Below, piece after piece: positions 34,497-44,661 of a stretch of 57,642 bases of DNA (within the stretch, counting starts at the first letter, position 1; every line of letters begins with the position of its first letter). This DNA comes from Lachnospiraceae bacterium (lineage in GTDB: Bacteria > Bacillota > Clostridia > Lachnospirales > Lachnospiraceae). Both the position numbers and the translations under genes were made by a program. The notes beneath the pieces were generated by a model. It did no database searches. It was not told the origin of the DNA and saw only the letters and a program-made list of their open reading frames with translations. The stretch covers positions 1 to 57,642 of the forward strand of contig JAEEYF010000039.1 of NCBI GenBank assembly GCA_016291655.1, in the 5' to 3' direction.

Positions 34497-34673
34497 ATGT
34501 CAAACCAATGTGACATGTGTGCAAACTATGCATATGATGAAGAGTTCGAAGAATATTACTGCGTCGTTGAACTCGATGAAGACGAATATTACAGGTATAT
34601 ATCAGACAAAAGCGCATCCTGCCCCTATTTCAAGAACGGCGATGAATATGCCGTGGTAAAACACCAGATGTAG
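34497..34673 (+). CDS. Small cysteine-containing protein, DUF6472-like
   Basis: 58 residues (start MSNQCDMCANYAYDEEFEEY, stop TAG). AAGGAGG lies 6 nt before the ATG. It is very acidic, with CDMC at residues 5-8, one more Cys in YYCVVELDED, and CPYF near the end; the four Cys could bind a metal. The pattern C-x-x-C, Y-D-E-E, C, L-D-E-D-E, CPYF and GDEY matches the small DUF6472 family of Clostridia. Function unknown. It is missed by length-limited gene finding. It ends 7 bp from the hemW stop, with no visible terminator. Confidence 0.85.
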   Translation: MSNQCDMCANYAYDEEFEEYYCVVELDEDEYYRYISDKSASCPYFKNGDEYAVVKHQM

Positions 34674-34680
34674 ATCCGTA

Positions 34681-35817
34681 TTAAATAAATTCGGCAAAGA
34701 CTCTATTGCAGACGTCAAGACCGTAATCGGTGAGACGCAGCATATCTCCGTCTTCTTCCATCACCTTTTCGTCCGTAAATTTTTGTATTTCCCGGGCATA
34801 TACCTCCCGGAGCTCACGACCGAAGCGTCTCTTGAATTCTTTTTTTGAAACCCCTGCCGTCATACGAAGCCCGAGTATCATGAATTCCGCCATAAGCCCG
34901 GCTTCATCCGTTATTTCTTCCGTTATCCTTACCGACGGAGCTTTTTTATATTCCGCCATATCCCTGAGATTGGAATACCTGACATTATTTACAAAAGAAG
35001 AAGCCCCGAGTCCCAGTCCGAAATACTCTCTCCCCGTCCAATAGGAAGAGTTGTGTTTGCTTTCATACCCCGGGATCGCATAGTTCGATATCTCATATCT
35101 CTCAAACCCCGCTTCCGCCAGCTTTTCTTTCGTCAGGGCATACATTCTTCTGTCGGTCTCCTCGTCCGGAAGCATATCACGTTTCATCCCTTTTTCCCCG
35201 TATTCCTCAAAGAAAGGAGTCCCGGGCTCAATGATCAGGCTGTAGGATGAAATGTGCCGGGGTCTAAGGGCAAGTATCCTGTCCAAGGTTTTTGAGTAGG
35301 CTTCGACAGTCTGTCCCGGAAGTGCGGATATCACATCCACGGACAGGTTTTCAAATCCGGCTTCTCTTGCCGTTTCAATACATTTGCGGGCCTCATCGAA
35401 GTTGTGTATGCGTCCGAGGAGTCTGAGTTCATCATCGTTTGCAGACTGTATTCCCACCGAAAGCCGATCTGCTCCCGCTGCCCTGTAGCCCTTGAGTTTT
35501 TCAAGCGTCACTGTTCCGGGATTAACCTCTATGGTAAATTCCTCAAGACTGCTCAGATCAAAGACCGAACGCAGTGTCATCACTATATCTCCGACCTGTT
35601 TTGCCTCAAGCACGGAAGGTGTCCCGCCTCCGAAATACAAGGTCAGGGCCTCGTAATCCTTCGCCGTTTCGGCATAGCCCTCTATCTCCCTTTTCAGCAC
35701 AGAAACGTACTCCCGGATACAGTCACTGTTTCCGGGAGCAGATAAGAAATCACAATATTTGCATTTTTGCTTGCAAAACGGGATATGGACATATATCCCG
35801 CAGGGCTTCTTTTTCAT
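34681..35817 (-). CDS. hemW: HemW-type radical SAM heme chaperone
   Basis: 378 residues from the ATG at 35817 (GATCGGAGGCTT upstream). Radical SAM cluster ligands C15-x3-C19-x2-C22 in IPFCKQKCKYCDF and the SAM motif YFGGGTPS. HemW carries heme rather than making it; it is often wrongly named HemN. The fourth cysteine typical of the HemN active site (C-x3-C-x2-C-x-C) is absent: Phe follows Asp. Directly after lepA, a linkage conserved in many Firmicutes. Confidence 0.92.
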   Translation of the reverse strand: MKKKPCGIYVHIPFCKQKCKYCDFLSAPGNSDCIREYVSVLKREIEGYAETAKDYEALTLYFGGGTPSVLEAKQVGDIVMTLRSVFDLSSLEEFTIEVNPGTVTLEKLKGYRAAGADRLSVGIQSANDDELRLLGRIHNFDEARKCIETAREAGFENLSVDVISALPGQTVEAYSKTLDRILALRPRHISSYSLIIEPGTPFFEEYGEKGMKRDMLPDEETDRRMYALTKEKLAEAGFERYEISNYAIPGYESKHNSSYWTGREYFGLGLGASSFVNNVRYSNLRDMAEYKKAPSVRITEEITDEAGLMAEFMILGLRMTAGVSKKEFKRRFGRELREVYAREIQKFTDEKVMEEDGDMLRLTDYGLDVCNRVFAEFI

Positions 35818-35827
35818 AAGCCTCCGA

Positions 35828-37645
35828 TCAATCGTTGTCATCAAGTTTGAGAACAGCCATGAACGCCTTTTGAGGTACCTCAACGTTTCCGACCTGTCTC
35901 ATACGTTTCTTCCCTTCTTTTTGCTTTTCAAGAAGTTTTTTCTTACGTGAGATATCACCGCCGTAACACTTGGCAAGTACATCCTTCCTCACGGCGGAAA
36001 CCGTTTCTCTCGCAATGATCTTTCCGCCCACAGCTGCCTGGATCGGCACCTCGAACAGATGTCTCGGTATCTCCTCTTTCAGCTTTTCGCACATCTTTCT
36101 GCCTCTTTCGTAGGCCCCGTCCGCATGGACGATAAACGAAAGCGCATCCACCTCTTCATGATTGATGAGGATGTCAAGTTTGCAAAGCTTTGAGGTCACA
36201 TAGCCCTTCATTTCGTAATCGAGAGAAGCATAGCCCTTCGATCTGGACTTTAAAGCATCAAAGAAATCGTAGATGATCTCATTAAGGGGCAGCTCATACT
36301 TTAACAGAGCTCTGGTCTGCTCCATATACTCGATGCCAATATATATGCCTCTTCTCTCCTGACACAGCTTCATAATGGCTCCCACAAATTCGGTGGTTAC
36401 CATGATCTCCGCATTCACCATGGGTTCCTCCATATGTTCGATCTCGGAAGGATCGGGCATATTGGTGGGGTTTGTCAGTTCAATGCATTCGCCGTTTGTC
36501 TTGTATATCTTATAGATTACGCTGGGCGCCGTTGTAACAAGGTCCAGCATATATTCTCTTTCCAGTCTTTCCTGAATGATCTCAAGATGGAGAAGCCCAA
36601 GAAAGCCGCATCTGAAACCAAAACCCAAAGCCACCGATGTCTCAGGCTCAAATTGAAGAGCCGCATCGTTCAGCTGAAGCTTTTCGAGAGCGTCTCGAAG
36701 GTCGGTGTAATGAGCTCCGTCTGCGGGATAAAGGCCGCAATAGACCATGGGATTGACCTTTTTGTAGCCCGGAAGAGCCGTTTTACAAGGATTGTTCGCA
36801 TCCGTAACGGTGTCTCCCACTCTTGTATCCTTTACGTTCTTAAGGGAAGCGGTGATGTAGCCCACACATCCGGCATACAGCTCCTCGCCCGGAACGAAAC
36901 GACCGGGTCCGAAGGTTCCCACTTCCACTACCTCAGCCTCTGCTCCGGTAGCCATCATCTTTATCTTTGTTCCCTTACGGACACTTCCGTCAAAGATACG
37001 GCAGAAAATAATGACGCCTCTGTAGGAATCGTAAAGCGAGTCGAAGATCAGCGCCTTGAGCGGAGCTTCTTCATCCCCCTCGGGAGCAGGTATCTTTTTA
37101 ACTATAGCCTCCAGAACATCCTCAATATTCAAGCCGTTCTTCGCGGAGATCAAAGGTGCGTCCTGCGCTTCTATGCCTATGACATCCTCTATTTCATTGA
37201 TGACTCTTTCCGGATCCGCGGAGGGCAGATCGATCTTGTTGATGACCGGAAATATCTCCAGGTCGTGATCGAGCGCCAGATAAACATTAGCAAGCGTCTG
37301 TGCCTCTATGCCCTGTGCGGCATCCACCACGAGAATGGCTCCCTCGCAGGCTGCAAGGCTTCTGGAAACCTCATAGTTGAAATCCACATGTCCGGGAGTA
37401 TCTATGAGATTGAATATGTATTCCTCTCCGTCCTTGGCCTTGTAAACCGTTCTGACGGTCTGGGCCTTAATGGTAATGCCCCTTTCGCGCTCCAGGTCCA
37501 TGTTGTCCAGAACCTGCTCCTGCATCTCTCTGGCGGTCAAAAGACCTGTCTTTTCGATGATGCGGTCGGCAAGGGTACTCTTACCGTGGTCGATATGAGC
37601 AATGATACAAAAGTTACGAAATTTTGATCTGTTAATACGTTGCAT
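35828..37645 (-). CDS. lepA: Elongation factor 4 (LepA)
   Basis: 605 residues from the ATG at 37645 (AAAGGAATTAAAA upstream); an in-frame GTG upstream would add six residues. Ribosomal GTPase: G1 [10 protein letters not shown]2 RERGITI, G3 DTPGHVDF, G4 [11 protein letters not shown]-like domains and the LepA C-terminal domain with its Lys/Arg-rich tail ([15 protein letters not shown]) follow. It acts on stalled or initiating ribosomes. It sits 11 bp downstream of the mannosidase stop. Confidence 0.97.
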   Translation of the reverse strand: MQRINRSKFRNFCIIAHIDHGKSTLADRIIEKTGLLTAREMQEQVLDNMDLERERGITIKAQTVRTVYKAKDGEEYIFNLIDTPGHVDFNYEVSRSLAACEGAILVVDAAQGIEAQTLANVYLALDHDLEIFPVINKIDLPSADPERVINEIEDVIGIEAQDAPLISAKNGLNIEDVLEAIVKKIPAPEGDEEAPLKALIFDSLYDSYRGVIIFCRIFDGSVRKGTKIKMMATGAEAEVVEVGTFGPGRFVPGEELYAGCVGYITASLKNVKDTRVGDTVTDANNPCKTALPGYKKVNPMVYCGLYPADGAHYTDLRDALEKLQLNDAALQFEPETSVALGFGFRCGFLGLLHLEIIQERLEREYMLDLVTTAPSVIYKIYKTNGECIELTNPTNMPDPSEIEHMEEPMVNAEIMVTTEFVGAIMKLCQERRGIYIGIEYMEQTRALLKYELPLNEIIYDFFDALKSRSKGYASLDYEMKGYVTSKLCKLDILINHEEVDALSFIVHADGAYERGRKMCEKLKEEIPRHLFEVPIQAAVGGKIIARETVSAVRKDVLAKCYGGDISRKKKLLEKQKEGKKRMRQVGNVEVPQKAFMAVLKLDDND

Positions 37646-37656
37646 TTTTAATTCCT

Positions 37657-40600
37657 TTAACACTCTATGATCAGCTTAACCGTCTTGATCTCATACGGAA
37701 GCATGGATAATTGAACACCGTGCTCATCCGATGCAAGGCGTCCGGTAGTATATTCAAGCATGTCGCACTCAAAGGCGGACACGACCTTGAAGCATGTTTC
37801 CAAACGCATATCGGCTCTGGAGCCCCAGCATTCAAACAGTCTTAAGATGACCGAAACATTTCTTTTTATCAATCCTGTACCCCGATCATCAACTTTGACC
37901 GATGTATTATCCCTGTTTTCGGGCAATTTGACAACCTCTAAAATGACATTTTCCGGTAAATTTCCGAAAAAGCTTGTTTCCGGCTGAGTTTTATTGCCTC
38001 CGTAAACGATGTAAACAGGGTAATTCAGGAAATAGCTTTCTTTTACAACCGAGCCTGTTCTGAAATCCCCTCTGTGCGGGAGGATGGAATAGGTGAACTC
38101 GTGATGCTCCTTGTCGGCATTGGGGTTCGGGAATATACCCGCCTTAAGGAGGGTAAGGGAAAGAGTGGATTCATGAGCCGAATAACCGTATTTGCAGTCA
38201 TTCATGAGTGCCACGCCGTAGCCCGCCTCCGAAACATCCGCCCACTTGTGGGCGCAGACCTCGTACTTTGCCTGATCCCAAGAGGTGTTCTCATGAGTTG
38301 CTCTCTCCACGTTGCCGTACTGTATCTCATAATTTGCCTTGTTGGTAACGACATCAAAAGGAAAGAAGGTTTTAAGGAGCATCTGTGACTCGTTCCAGTC
38401 AACCTCCGTCCTGAAGTCGATCCTTCGGGATCTGTTGTAAAGGATAATGTCCTGACGGATAAACGACCTGCTGAAGCTTCTTTCTATCCTGATCACGGTA
38501 CGCACACTGCCCTTTTCAATGACTGACGCACTGCGAAGGTCATCAACCTGCCATTTCTTTTCGGTATAAAAGGCATCAATGTTCCACGCATCATACTTAA
38601 GCGGAATGTCCTCAAAGCATATCAGCCTGTTACCGATCTCGCCTTTTTTGATGACTTCCCTTCCGTTTTCCTTATCATAGATCGAGGTTATCTCCATTTT
38701 TTCATTAAAACGGATGACATAGAAGGGGGTGTCGAACCGGACGTTTTTGCCTTCTGCCGTAAGGTCTGCAGGAACGAAAGCTTCAGTATTACGAGCCTGT
38801 CGCACGGCGAAGGTCTTGCAGCCCTTTACCGGAAGCGCTTCCGCAAGCCAAACGGTCTTGCCCTCAGCCGTGTGCTGGTGATCGAGGACTCTCCCCTGTG
38901 AGGGATCATACACCTCGATGCAGCCGTCAGTGACAATGACTTCGTTTCTCTTAAATGAAGTGTTGTTAAACAGCGTTACGGTATCCTCTTTGTCCGGGAA
39001 ATTCCCTCCCGCGTCATAGGATATGCATGCTCCCGCAAGTTTGGAAAGAGAGTTTCCTATGAGAATGTCTTCCGTATTCCAAACTTCTCTGTATTGTGCA
39101 TATGAATCCTTGTAGACCTCTTCTGTGGAAGAACCCGGCAGGATGTCATGGAACTGGTTCAAAAGAACCGTCTTCCAACACTTATTAAGTTCGTTAAAAG
39201 GATAGGAATCGATAAGCCCCAAAAGATAAGCATAAGCAGCAAAGCTTTCCGCGTCCTGATTCCTGATCTCGCATTTACGGTTAAATTTTTTGTTACGCGC
39301 CATTGAGGTGTAAGTCCCGCGATGGTACTCAAGATAAAGTTCCCCATTCCATTTCGGAACCTTCTTTCCTTTAAGGCGCTTTTCCAGTCCTTCAAAGAAC
39401 TCCGCGGCATGGCTGTTTCTGACCGTCGGACAGCCCGGCAGAGGAGAAGCCAACCTTCTGCTCTCTTCCAACATACCTGTTGTCGCTCCGCCGCCTCCGT
39501 CTCCGTAACCGAAGCAGGTCAGAACATTCCCGTTTATATCCTTGTTCTTATATCTTTGCCAGCATCCCATGATCTGGCTTGCATTTTGCAGTCCGCTGTA
39601 AGTGGTCTCAAACTCCTTTTTGTTATCAAGCTCGGGATCCGTAACATAATCCCCGGTCGTAACGAAATAGGTCAGGATCTCCGTACCGTCTATGCCCTTC
39701 CACATGAAAGTGTCATTGGGGATCATATTGGTTTCGTTCCAGCTGATCTTTGTGGTCATAAAGTAATCGATACGGCATTTTTTAAGGATCTGAGGCATAG
39801 CAGCACTGTACCCGAAAACATCGGGAAGCCACAGCACCCTGTTGTCGTTCTTGTCAAACTCATTCAGGAAAAAGCGTTTTCCGTACAATATCTGTCTGAT
39901 CAGAGATTCACCTGAGGTGAGATTGCAATCGGCTTCAAGCCACATTGCCCCTTCTGTCTCCCATCTGCCCTCCGCAACTCTTGCCTTGATCCTTTCATAG
40001 ACCTCGGGGCAGTCTTTCTTCACGAACTCATACAGCTGAGGCTGGTCGGACATGAACTTATATTCCGGATACAGATCCATATTGTAAAGAACGGTGGAGA
40101 AGCTCCGCAAAGCCTTTTCCCGCGTTTGTCTCAAGGGCCATTTCCATGCCACGTCTATATGGGTATGTCCGACAGCGGAAACAGTCACGTTTGATATCGG
40201 ATCTCTTTCGATTCTGCTGTATTTTTCCGAATAAATATATTTTTTAAGATAATCGTCACATACTTTAACCGAAGTATGAAAAGCCTCGGAGTCTCTGTCT
40301 CTGAGATCGAGTATCGAGACTGCATCGTTAAGGACCTCCAGATACTCGCTCCTCAATTTGTCCGTGGTCTTAAGAAGACCCGCGATCTCGCAGGGTACCT
40401 TGAGGTCGTAGTACAGTTCCTCAACATCTTCCTCTACGGTTGTCAGATCGAGATTCAAAAAGTTTCTGCCGGAGCTTCCGTTTGAATAAGCATACAGTCC
40501 GTAATCGTAAACACTGCCGGGAATGGCATCGGAGCACAGGATCACCTCATTGTGGCTCCAATCATTGCCACAAACGGGCTTTCCATCGATATAAACCAGA

Positions 40601-40902
40601 AATTGAGGGTTGTCTCCGCTCCAGTTTTCCGTGGCTCCGGTCCTTAAAGATACTACCGTTTTCTTACCTGCAAATTCCTGAGGTATCACTATCCGCGTCT
40701 TAAAAGCATGGTGAGTTCCGTTTCCTCCCCACACTTCATTACGTCCGATTTCGGTCCATTCCCCCTCTTCGTCAAAGCAATGCTCCGTCTCCCCGTAATC
40801 CACATCCTTTTTCATTACGGGACCAAGGGGACAGCGCTCTCCTCTTCTTTCCGAATCCAGAATGTTCAATATTCCTTTTAGCCGATCCATGTAATAGTCC
40901 AT
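37657..40902 (-). CDS. GH38 alpha-mannosidase, cytoplasmic
   Basis: 1081 residues, the full length of the class II family. N-terminal jelly-roll-like segment (about 40-150), then the catalytic domain with zinc ligands in GHTHIDVAW (245-253) and the nucleophile Asp361 in [10 protein letters not shown]-terminal beta domains complete the fold. There is no signal peptide, so it acts on oligosaccharides or glycosides taken up by the cell. Its ATG overlaps the diguanylate cyclase stop as TAATG, which couples their translation. Confidence 0.93.
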   Translation of the reverse strand: MDYYMDRLKGILNILDSERRGERCPLGPVMKKDVDYGETEHCFDEEGEWTEIGRNEVWGGNGTHHAFKTRIVIPQEFAGKKTVVSLRTGATENWSGDNPQFLVYIDGKPVCGNDWSHNEVILCSDAIPGSVYDYGLYAYSNGSSGRNFLNLDLTTVEEDVEELYYDLKVPCEIAGLLKTTDKLRSEYLEVLNDAVSILDLRDRDSEAFHTSVKVCDDYLKKYIYSEKYSRIERDPISNVTVSAVGHTHIDVAWKWPLRQTREKALRSFSTVLYNMDLYPEYKFMSDQPQLYEFVKKDCPEVYERIKARVAEGRWETEGAMWLEADCNLTSGESLIRQILYGKRFFLNEFDKNDNRVLWLPDVFGYSAAMPQILKKCRIDYFMTTKISWNETNMIPNDTFMWKGIDGTEILTYFVTTGDYVTDPELDNKKEFETTYSGLQNASQIMGCWQRYKNKDINGNVLTCFGYGDGGGGATTGMLEESRRLASPLPGCPTVRNSHAAEFFEGLEKRLKGKKVPKWNGELYLEYHRGTYTSMARNKKFNRKCEIRNQDAESFAAYAYLLGLIDSYPFNELNKCWKTVLLNQFHDILPGSSTEEVYKDSYAQYREVWNTEDILIGNSLSKLAGACISYDAGGNFPDKEDTVTLFNNTSFKRNEVIVTDGCIEVYDPSQGRVLDHQHTAEGKTVWLAEALPVKGCKTFAVRQARNTEAFVPADLTAEGKNVRFDTPFYVIRFNEKMEITSIYDKENGREVIKKGEIGNRLICFEDIPLKYDAWNIDAFYTEKKWQVDDLRSASVIEKGSVRTVIRIERSFSRSFIRQDIILYNRSRRIDFRTEVDWNESQMLLKTFFPFDVVTNKANYEIQYGNVERATHENTSWDQAKYEVCAHKWADVSEAGYGVALMNDCKYGYSAHESTLSLTLLKAGIFPNPNADKEHHEFTYSILPHRGDFRTGSVVKESYFLNYPVYIVYGGNKTQPETSFFGNLPENVILEVVKLPENRDNTSVKVDDRGTGLIKRNVSVILRLFECWGSRADMRLETCFKVVSAFECDMLEYTTGRLASDEHGVQLSMLPYEIKTVKLIIEC

Positions 40903-42578
40903 TACGACTGTGTTCCTTTCACTTCAGCTTTCATTCGGATCTTGTTTTCATACATTCTCTGGTCCGCCATACGATAAGCCGAACGAACATTCTTTCTGTT
41001 ATCAAGACGTGTGCATACACCCCTTGCAGCACTGATCTTGTACTCTCTCTTTCTCTTGTTCGCCTCCTCGATCTTGTCATCGAGCTTAGCCAGCAGCTGT
41101 TCGAGATTTAAAATATCCGCATGACGTATGATAACTATAAATTCATCACCGCCGGTCCTTCCGACAGTGCCCACACTTTCAAACACACCCTTAAGAACGT
41201 TTGCAAAATCCTTAAGCAGCTTGTCACCCGCTGCATGTCCGTGACTGTCATTGACCTGTTTCAGGTTGTTTAAGTCAAAGGCGATCACCGCATAATCGGA
41301 ATCCTCCTGATCGATCTCATCGAATACCAGTTCGCATTGACGTCTGTTGGCAAGTCCCGTAAGGTAATCACTGTTGGCCATTTGCTCGTACAGTTCCACT
41401 TCGCTTGCCATACGGACCTTACTTGACATTTCATCGGAAAAGTCCATGACCATTGAAATGACGAGAATGCCTGTCCCGAGGAAGGATATGCCGTCAAAGC
41501 TTCCGTTAAGGTTCTTGGAATAAGCCAGAAGATTGAAATATATAATGTCTGAGATTCCAAACACGCTTAAAACGACAACTCCTATGTAGAAAGAAGCAAT
41601 ATTATTCTCCTTTCGCTTAAGGGATATGAAGAAATTGGTGAGTATGAACGCTATGATCATAAGCATCAATGTATGCTGAACCTGAAGCATCGATGTAAGA
41701 TGCACAATATTAAACACATGCAGGAGCAGGGTGACCATGGTGAGTCCGGCATATGCTATGAACATCATCCGAAAGATGCTTTTTACAAGCTGCGAAGCCT
41801 CATGCTTGATCTTTGACCAATAGTAGGAAAAGACAAAGATCGGTGCCAGATACAAGGCAACATATTCGGATACCGTCTTCATCTGGTAGTTATTATTCAG
41901 CAGAAGAATGATGTCATGATCGCAGAATGCCCACAAACCGATAAAGAAGCTGAAGAAGCCTATGTACAACATTTGAAGGAAGCTCTTGTTTCCGGGAATG
42001 TGTACCACTGCTATGCCTATCATGCTGATACCTATAAGCATATCCGAAATGGCGATCGCTGCAGCCGCAAAGCTGTCTCTTAAAAGTTCCCTGGTAACAT
42101 CTCCTTTTTTCAAGAACAGAGGAGCCGTGAGTGCTCCGATGCTGTTGTTTGCCCCCGCTTTATGGACGATCTTTATCTCCTTACCTTCATATCCCACGGG
42201 AATGTCGACAATATGCACGCCGTAGCCGATGAGCTTGTCGTTTTCATACTGTTCCTTTCCGGAGACATAAATAAGCTCGCCGTCCACATAAACATCAACC
42301 TCCGACAGATAGTTGTCTATAACCATCGAGGCATAGGGTATCCCAAAGTCCGGGAGCACATTTGTAAGGATCATTATATCGCCCTTTTTTGTTTTCATGG
42401 CTTTGTATTCTTTCAAGTCGATGTCCTTTAAGACCTCGCCCTTGAATTCAACCGTCCAGCCGGAGCTGAGTTCGCCCTTTTTGACCGGTTCAGCTTTCCC
42501 CAGCAGACCGAGGTTCAAAAAGCAGTATGCTGTAACCGTGACGAAAGCCAAAGCCAATATAAGTCTGATCGTTTTCAT
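40902..42578 (-). CDS. Membrane diguanylate cyclase with 7TMR-DISM-like sensor
   Basis: 558 residues. One N-terminal signal/anchor helix (about 5-27), an extracellular beta-rich domain (about 30-165), then about seven membrane helices (about 170-385) and a GGDEF domain. The domain order is that of 7TMR-DISM sensors. The active site RTGGDEF (476-480) is intact, so it should make c-di-GMP. The inhibitory RxxD site five residues upstream is not present (ESVG). First gene of the operon with the mannosidase, lepA and hemW. Confidence 0.9.
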   Translation of the reverse strand: MKTIRLILALAFVTVTAYCFLNLGLLGKAEPVKKGELSSGWTVEFKGEVLKDIDLKEYKAMKTKKGDIMILTNVLPDFGIPYASMVIDNYLSEVDVYVDGELIYVSGKEQYENDKLIGYGVHIVDIPVGYEGKEIKIVHKAGANNSIGALTAPLFLKKGDVTRELLRDSFAAAAIAISDMLIGISMIGIAVVHIPGNKSFLQMLYIGFFSFFIGLWAFCDHDIILLLNNNYQMKTVSEYVALYLAPIFVFSYYWSKIKHEASQLVKSIFRMMFIAYAGLTMVTLLLHVFNIVHLTSMLQVQHTLMLMIIAFILTNFFISLKRKENNIASFYIGVVVLSVFGISDIIYFNLLAYSKNLNGSFDGISFLGTGILVISMVMDFSDEMSSKVRMASEVELYEQMANSDYLTGLANRRQCELVFDEIDQEDSDYAVIAFDLNNLKQVNDSHGHAAGDKLLKDFANVLKGVFESVGTVGRTGGDEFIVIIRHADILNLEQLLAKLDDKIEEANKRKREYKISAARGVCTRLDNRKNVRSAYRMADQRMYENKIRMKAEVKGTQS

Positions 42579-42642
42579 AGACTCTCCGTATCTTCCCCTG
42601 ATACTTATCTCTTAAGCCTTTTCAAAAATACTTTTAAATTTT

Positions 42643-42671
42643 ATTTTACTATTTTTTACCGAAATATACAA
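42643..42671 (-). promoter_or_regulatory. Promoter of the diguanylate cyclase-mannosidase-lepA-hemW operon
   Basis: Minus strand: TTGTAT (42671-42666), 17-bp spacer, TAAAAT (42648-42643), about 65 bp before the start codon. Confidence 0.65.
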
Positions 42672-42717
42672 TTAAAAAATCCCAAAAAGAAAGCAGTTCT
42701 GTCGCCTTCTCCAAAAG

Positions 42718-42748
42718 CCGAAAAAAGAAGCGGCATACACCGCTTCTT
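42718..42748 (-). terminator. Terminator of the citrate operon (after the GntR gene)
   Basis: Perfect 9-bp stem AAGAAGCGG (42725-42733) with CCGCTTCTT (42740-42748), followed on the minus strand by TTTTTT. Confidence 0.9.
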
Positions 42749-42751
42749 AGC

Positions 42752-43453
42752 TTACAAGCCTTGTTTATTGAGATTTGCTATCGTGGAGATGATGTGCTCA
42801 TGCGCCAGCTTTTCGGCCAGTTCTCCGTTTCTGCTCTTAATGGCTTCAAGGATCGCCGCATGTTCCTCGTTGGATTTCTTGGCTCTTTCTTCACGTCCGA
42901 GAGAAATCTTTCTGATCCTTTCCACATAATGATGGTAGGTGGAAAGCTGATGTTCAAGGATCTTGCTTCCCGAAGCCTTATAGATCGTTTCATGAAAAGC
43001 ACTGTCCAATTCCACGATCGTCTCGTAATGCTTCTTTCCTATATGGAAATTTGAGATGTAAACGTTTTCTTCAAGCGCCTCTATCTCTTCATCCGTGATC
43101 TTCTCGCAGGCCCAGCGTGCAGCCAGTCCTTCCAGATAAGAGCGTATCACATAAATGTCATGGATATCCTTTTGGGAAATACCGTGAACATAGGCTCCCT
43201 TGTTAGGGATAATATTAACGAGTCCCTCCAGTTCAAGCTGCCTCAAGGCCTCTCTTACAGGAGTACGGCTTACACCAAGTTCGTTTCCGATGGAAACCTC
43301 TTTCAGTTCCTCATTCTCGGCATATTTGCCCGAGAGGATGTCTTCCCTGATACGATTGAAAACTCTGCCTCTTAATGAGTATTTGTCCGTAACCTCTTTG
43401 GAAACTTCCTCATTCTCACTTCGCTCCGTTAAATCATTTTTTGTGTCACTCAT
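42752..43453 (-). CDS. GntR-family transcriptional regulator, FCD subfamily
   Basis: 233 residues from the ATG at 43453 (AAAGGTGATGAA upstream). N-terminal winged helix: LRGRVFNRIREDILSGKY, then VSIGNELGVSRTPVREALRQLELEGLV with the recognition helix. The C-terminal all-helical FCD domain (IYVIRSYLEGLAARWACEKI, ELDSAFHETIYKASGSKIL) binds small carboxylates. As the last gene of the citrate synthase operon it probably controls that operon in response to an organic acid. The palindrome at 46123 fits a GntR operator. Confidence 0.92.
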   Translation of the reverse strand: MSDTKNDLTERSENEEVSKEVTDKYSLRGRVFNRIREDILSGKYAENEELKEVSIGNELGVSRTPVREALRQLELEGLVNIIPNKGAYVHGISQKDIHDIYVIRSYLEGLAARWACEKITDEEIEALEENVYISNFHIGKKHYETIVELDSAFHETIYKASGSKILEHQLSTYHHYVERIRKISLGREERAKKSNEEHAAILEAIKSRNGELAEKLAHEHIISTIANLNKQGL

Positions 43454-43457
43454 TTCA

Positions 43458-44630
43458 TCACCTTTTAAGTTTTTCAATGGTCTCCATTATATAATCGGCG
43501 AATGCTTCTCCCGTAGCACCTGTGTCACGACCGGTGATAACGAGTTTCTTTTCGGTAACCGTACAAATGTCGAGCGCTTTATAAAGAAGGTCTGCTTCCG
43601 TCTTGCGTCCGATGTGTGCGATAAGCATAGCTGCAGCACGGATCACGCTGCAGGGATCGGCATATTTTTCTCTGCCCTCGTTAACCATTCTGGGTGCTGA
43701 GCCGTGAATAGCCTCGAACATGGCATATTTCTTTCCGATATTTGCCGAACCAGCCGTTCCCACACCGCCCTGGAACTCAGCTGCTTCGTCGGTAATAATG
43801 TCTCCGTAAAGATTGGGCAATACAACGACCTGGAAGTCACGACGTCTGTTCTCGTCTATGAGCTTTGCGGTCATAATGTCAATGTACCAGTCATCGGCGG
43901 TAATGTCGGGATACTCCTTGGCGATCTCTCTGAAGGTATCGAGGAACTTGCCGTCCGTAGTCTTTATGATATTGGCTTTTGTAACAGCCGTTACTCTTGT
44001 TTTTCCATTGGCTTTTGCAAATTCAAAAGCTGCACGGATGATCCTTTCACAACCTTGAGAAGTAACAACGGTGAAATCCACGCCGAGATCATCGGTAACA
44101 TGGACCCCCTTGCTTCCGACAGCATAGGCTCCCTCGGTATTCTCTCTGTAGAAGGTCCAGTCAATACCCTGCTCGGGAATTCTTACAGGTCTTACGTTTG
44201 CAAAAAGATCAAGTGCCTTTCTCATCGCAACGTTTGCGCTCTCAACGTTCGGCCAGGGATCTCCTTTTCTGGGAGTGGTCGTGGGGCCTTTCAAGATTAC
44301 ATCGCACTTCTTGAGTTCTTCAAGAACGTCTGCGGGAATGGCTGCATTTTCGGCAACTCTTCTCTCAATGGTGAGTCCGTCGATCTTTTTAAGAACGATC
44401 TTGCCTGCCGCAATGTCATCCTTCAAAAGGTATTCCATGATCCTGCTTGCCTGTCCTGTGATCGCAGGTCCGATACCGTCTCCGCCGCATACACCGATCA
44501 CAATCTTGTCGAGCTTTGCGTAGTCTACGAAGCCACCCTGCTTCTTCATATCTTCAACTCTTTCGAGCTGACTCATAAGAAGTTCGCCGAATTTTGCCTT
44601 CGCTGCTTCAATCTGTGCTGTATAGTCCAT
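43458..44630 (-). CDS. Isocitrate dehydrogenase, isocitrate/isopropylmalate dehydrogenase family
   Basis: 390 residues. The N-terminal IVIGVCGGDGIGPAITGQAS, the substrate motif VAMRKALDLFANVRPVRI, ENTEGAY, and the metal-binding NLYGDIITDEAAE plus EAIHGSAPR segments define the family. It probably turns isocitrate to 2-oxoglutarate; isopropylmalate dehydrogenase is the alternative. The neighbour Re-citrate synthase favours isocitrate. The cofactor is not certain from sequence. Confidence 0.85.
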   Translation of the reverse strand: MDYTAQIEAAKAKFGELLMSQLERVEDMKKQGGFVDYAKLDKIVIGVCGGDGIGPAITGQASRIMEYLLKDDIAAGKIVLKKIDGLTIERRVAENAAIPADVLEELKKCDVILKGPTTTPRKGDPWPNVESANVAMRKALDLFANVRPVRIPEQGIDWTFYRENTEGAYAVGSKGVHVTDDLGVDFTVVTSQGCERIIRAAFEFAKANGKTRVTAVTKANIIKTTDGKFLDTFREIAKEYPDITADDWYIDIMTAKLIDENRRRDFQVVVLPNLYGDIITDEAAEFQGGVGTAGSANIGKKYAMFEAIHGSAPRMVNEGREKYADPCSVIRAAAMLIAHIGRKTEADLLYKALDICTVTEKKLVITGRDTGATGEAFADYIMETIEKLKR

Positions 44631-44661
44631 ATCTTTCTCCTGTCTTGTATTCTAATCTCCG

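Noticed and set aside
36434-37627. 397-codon open frame antisense to lepA
   Set aside because: It is a shadow of a highly conserved gene, without motifs or start signals.
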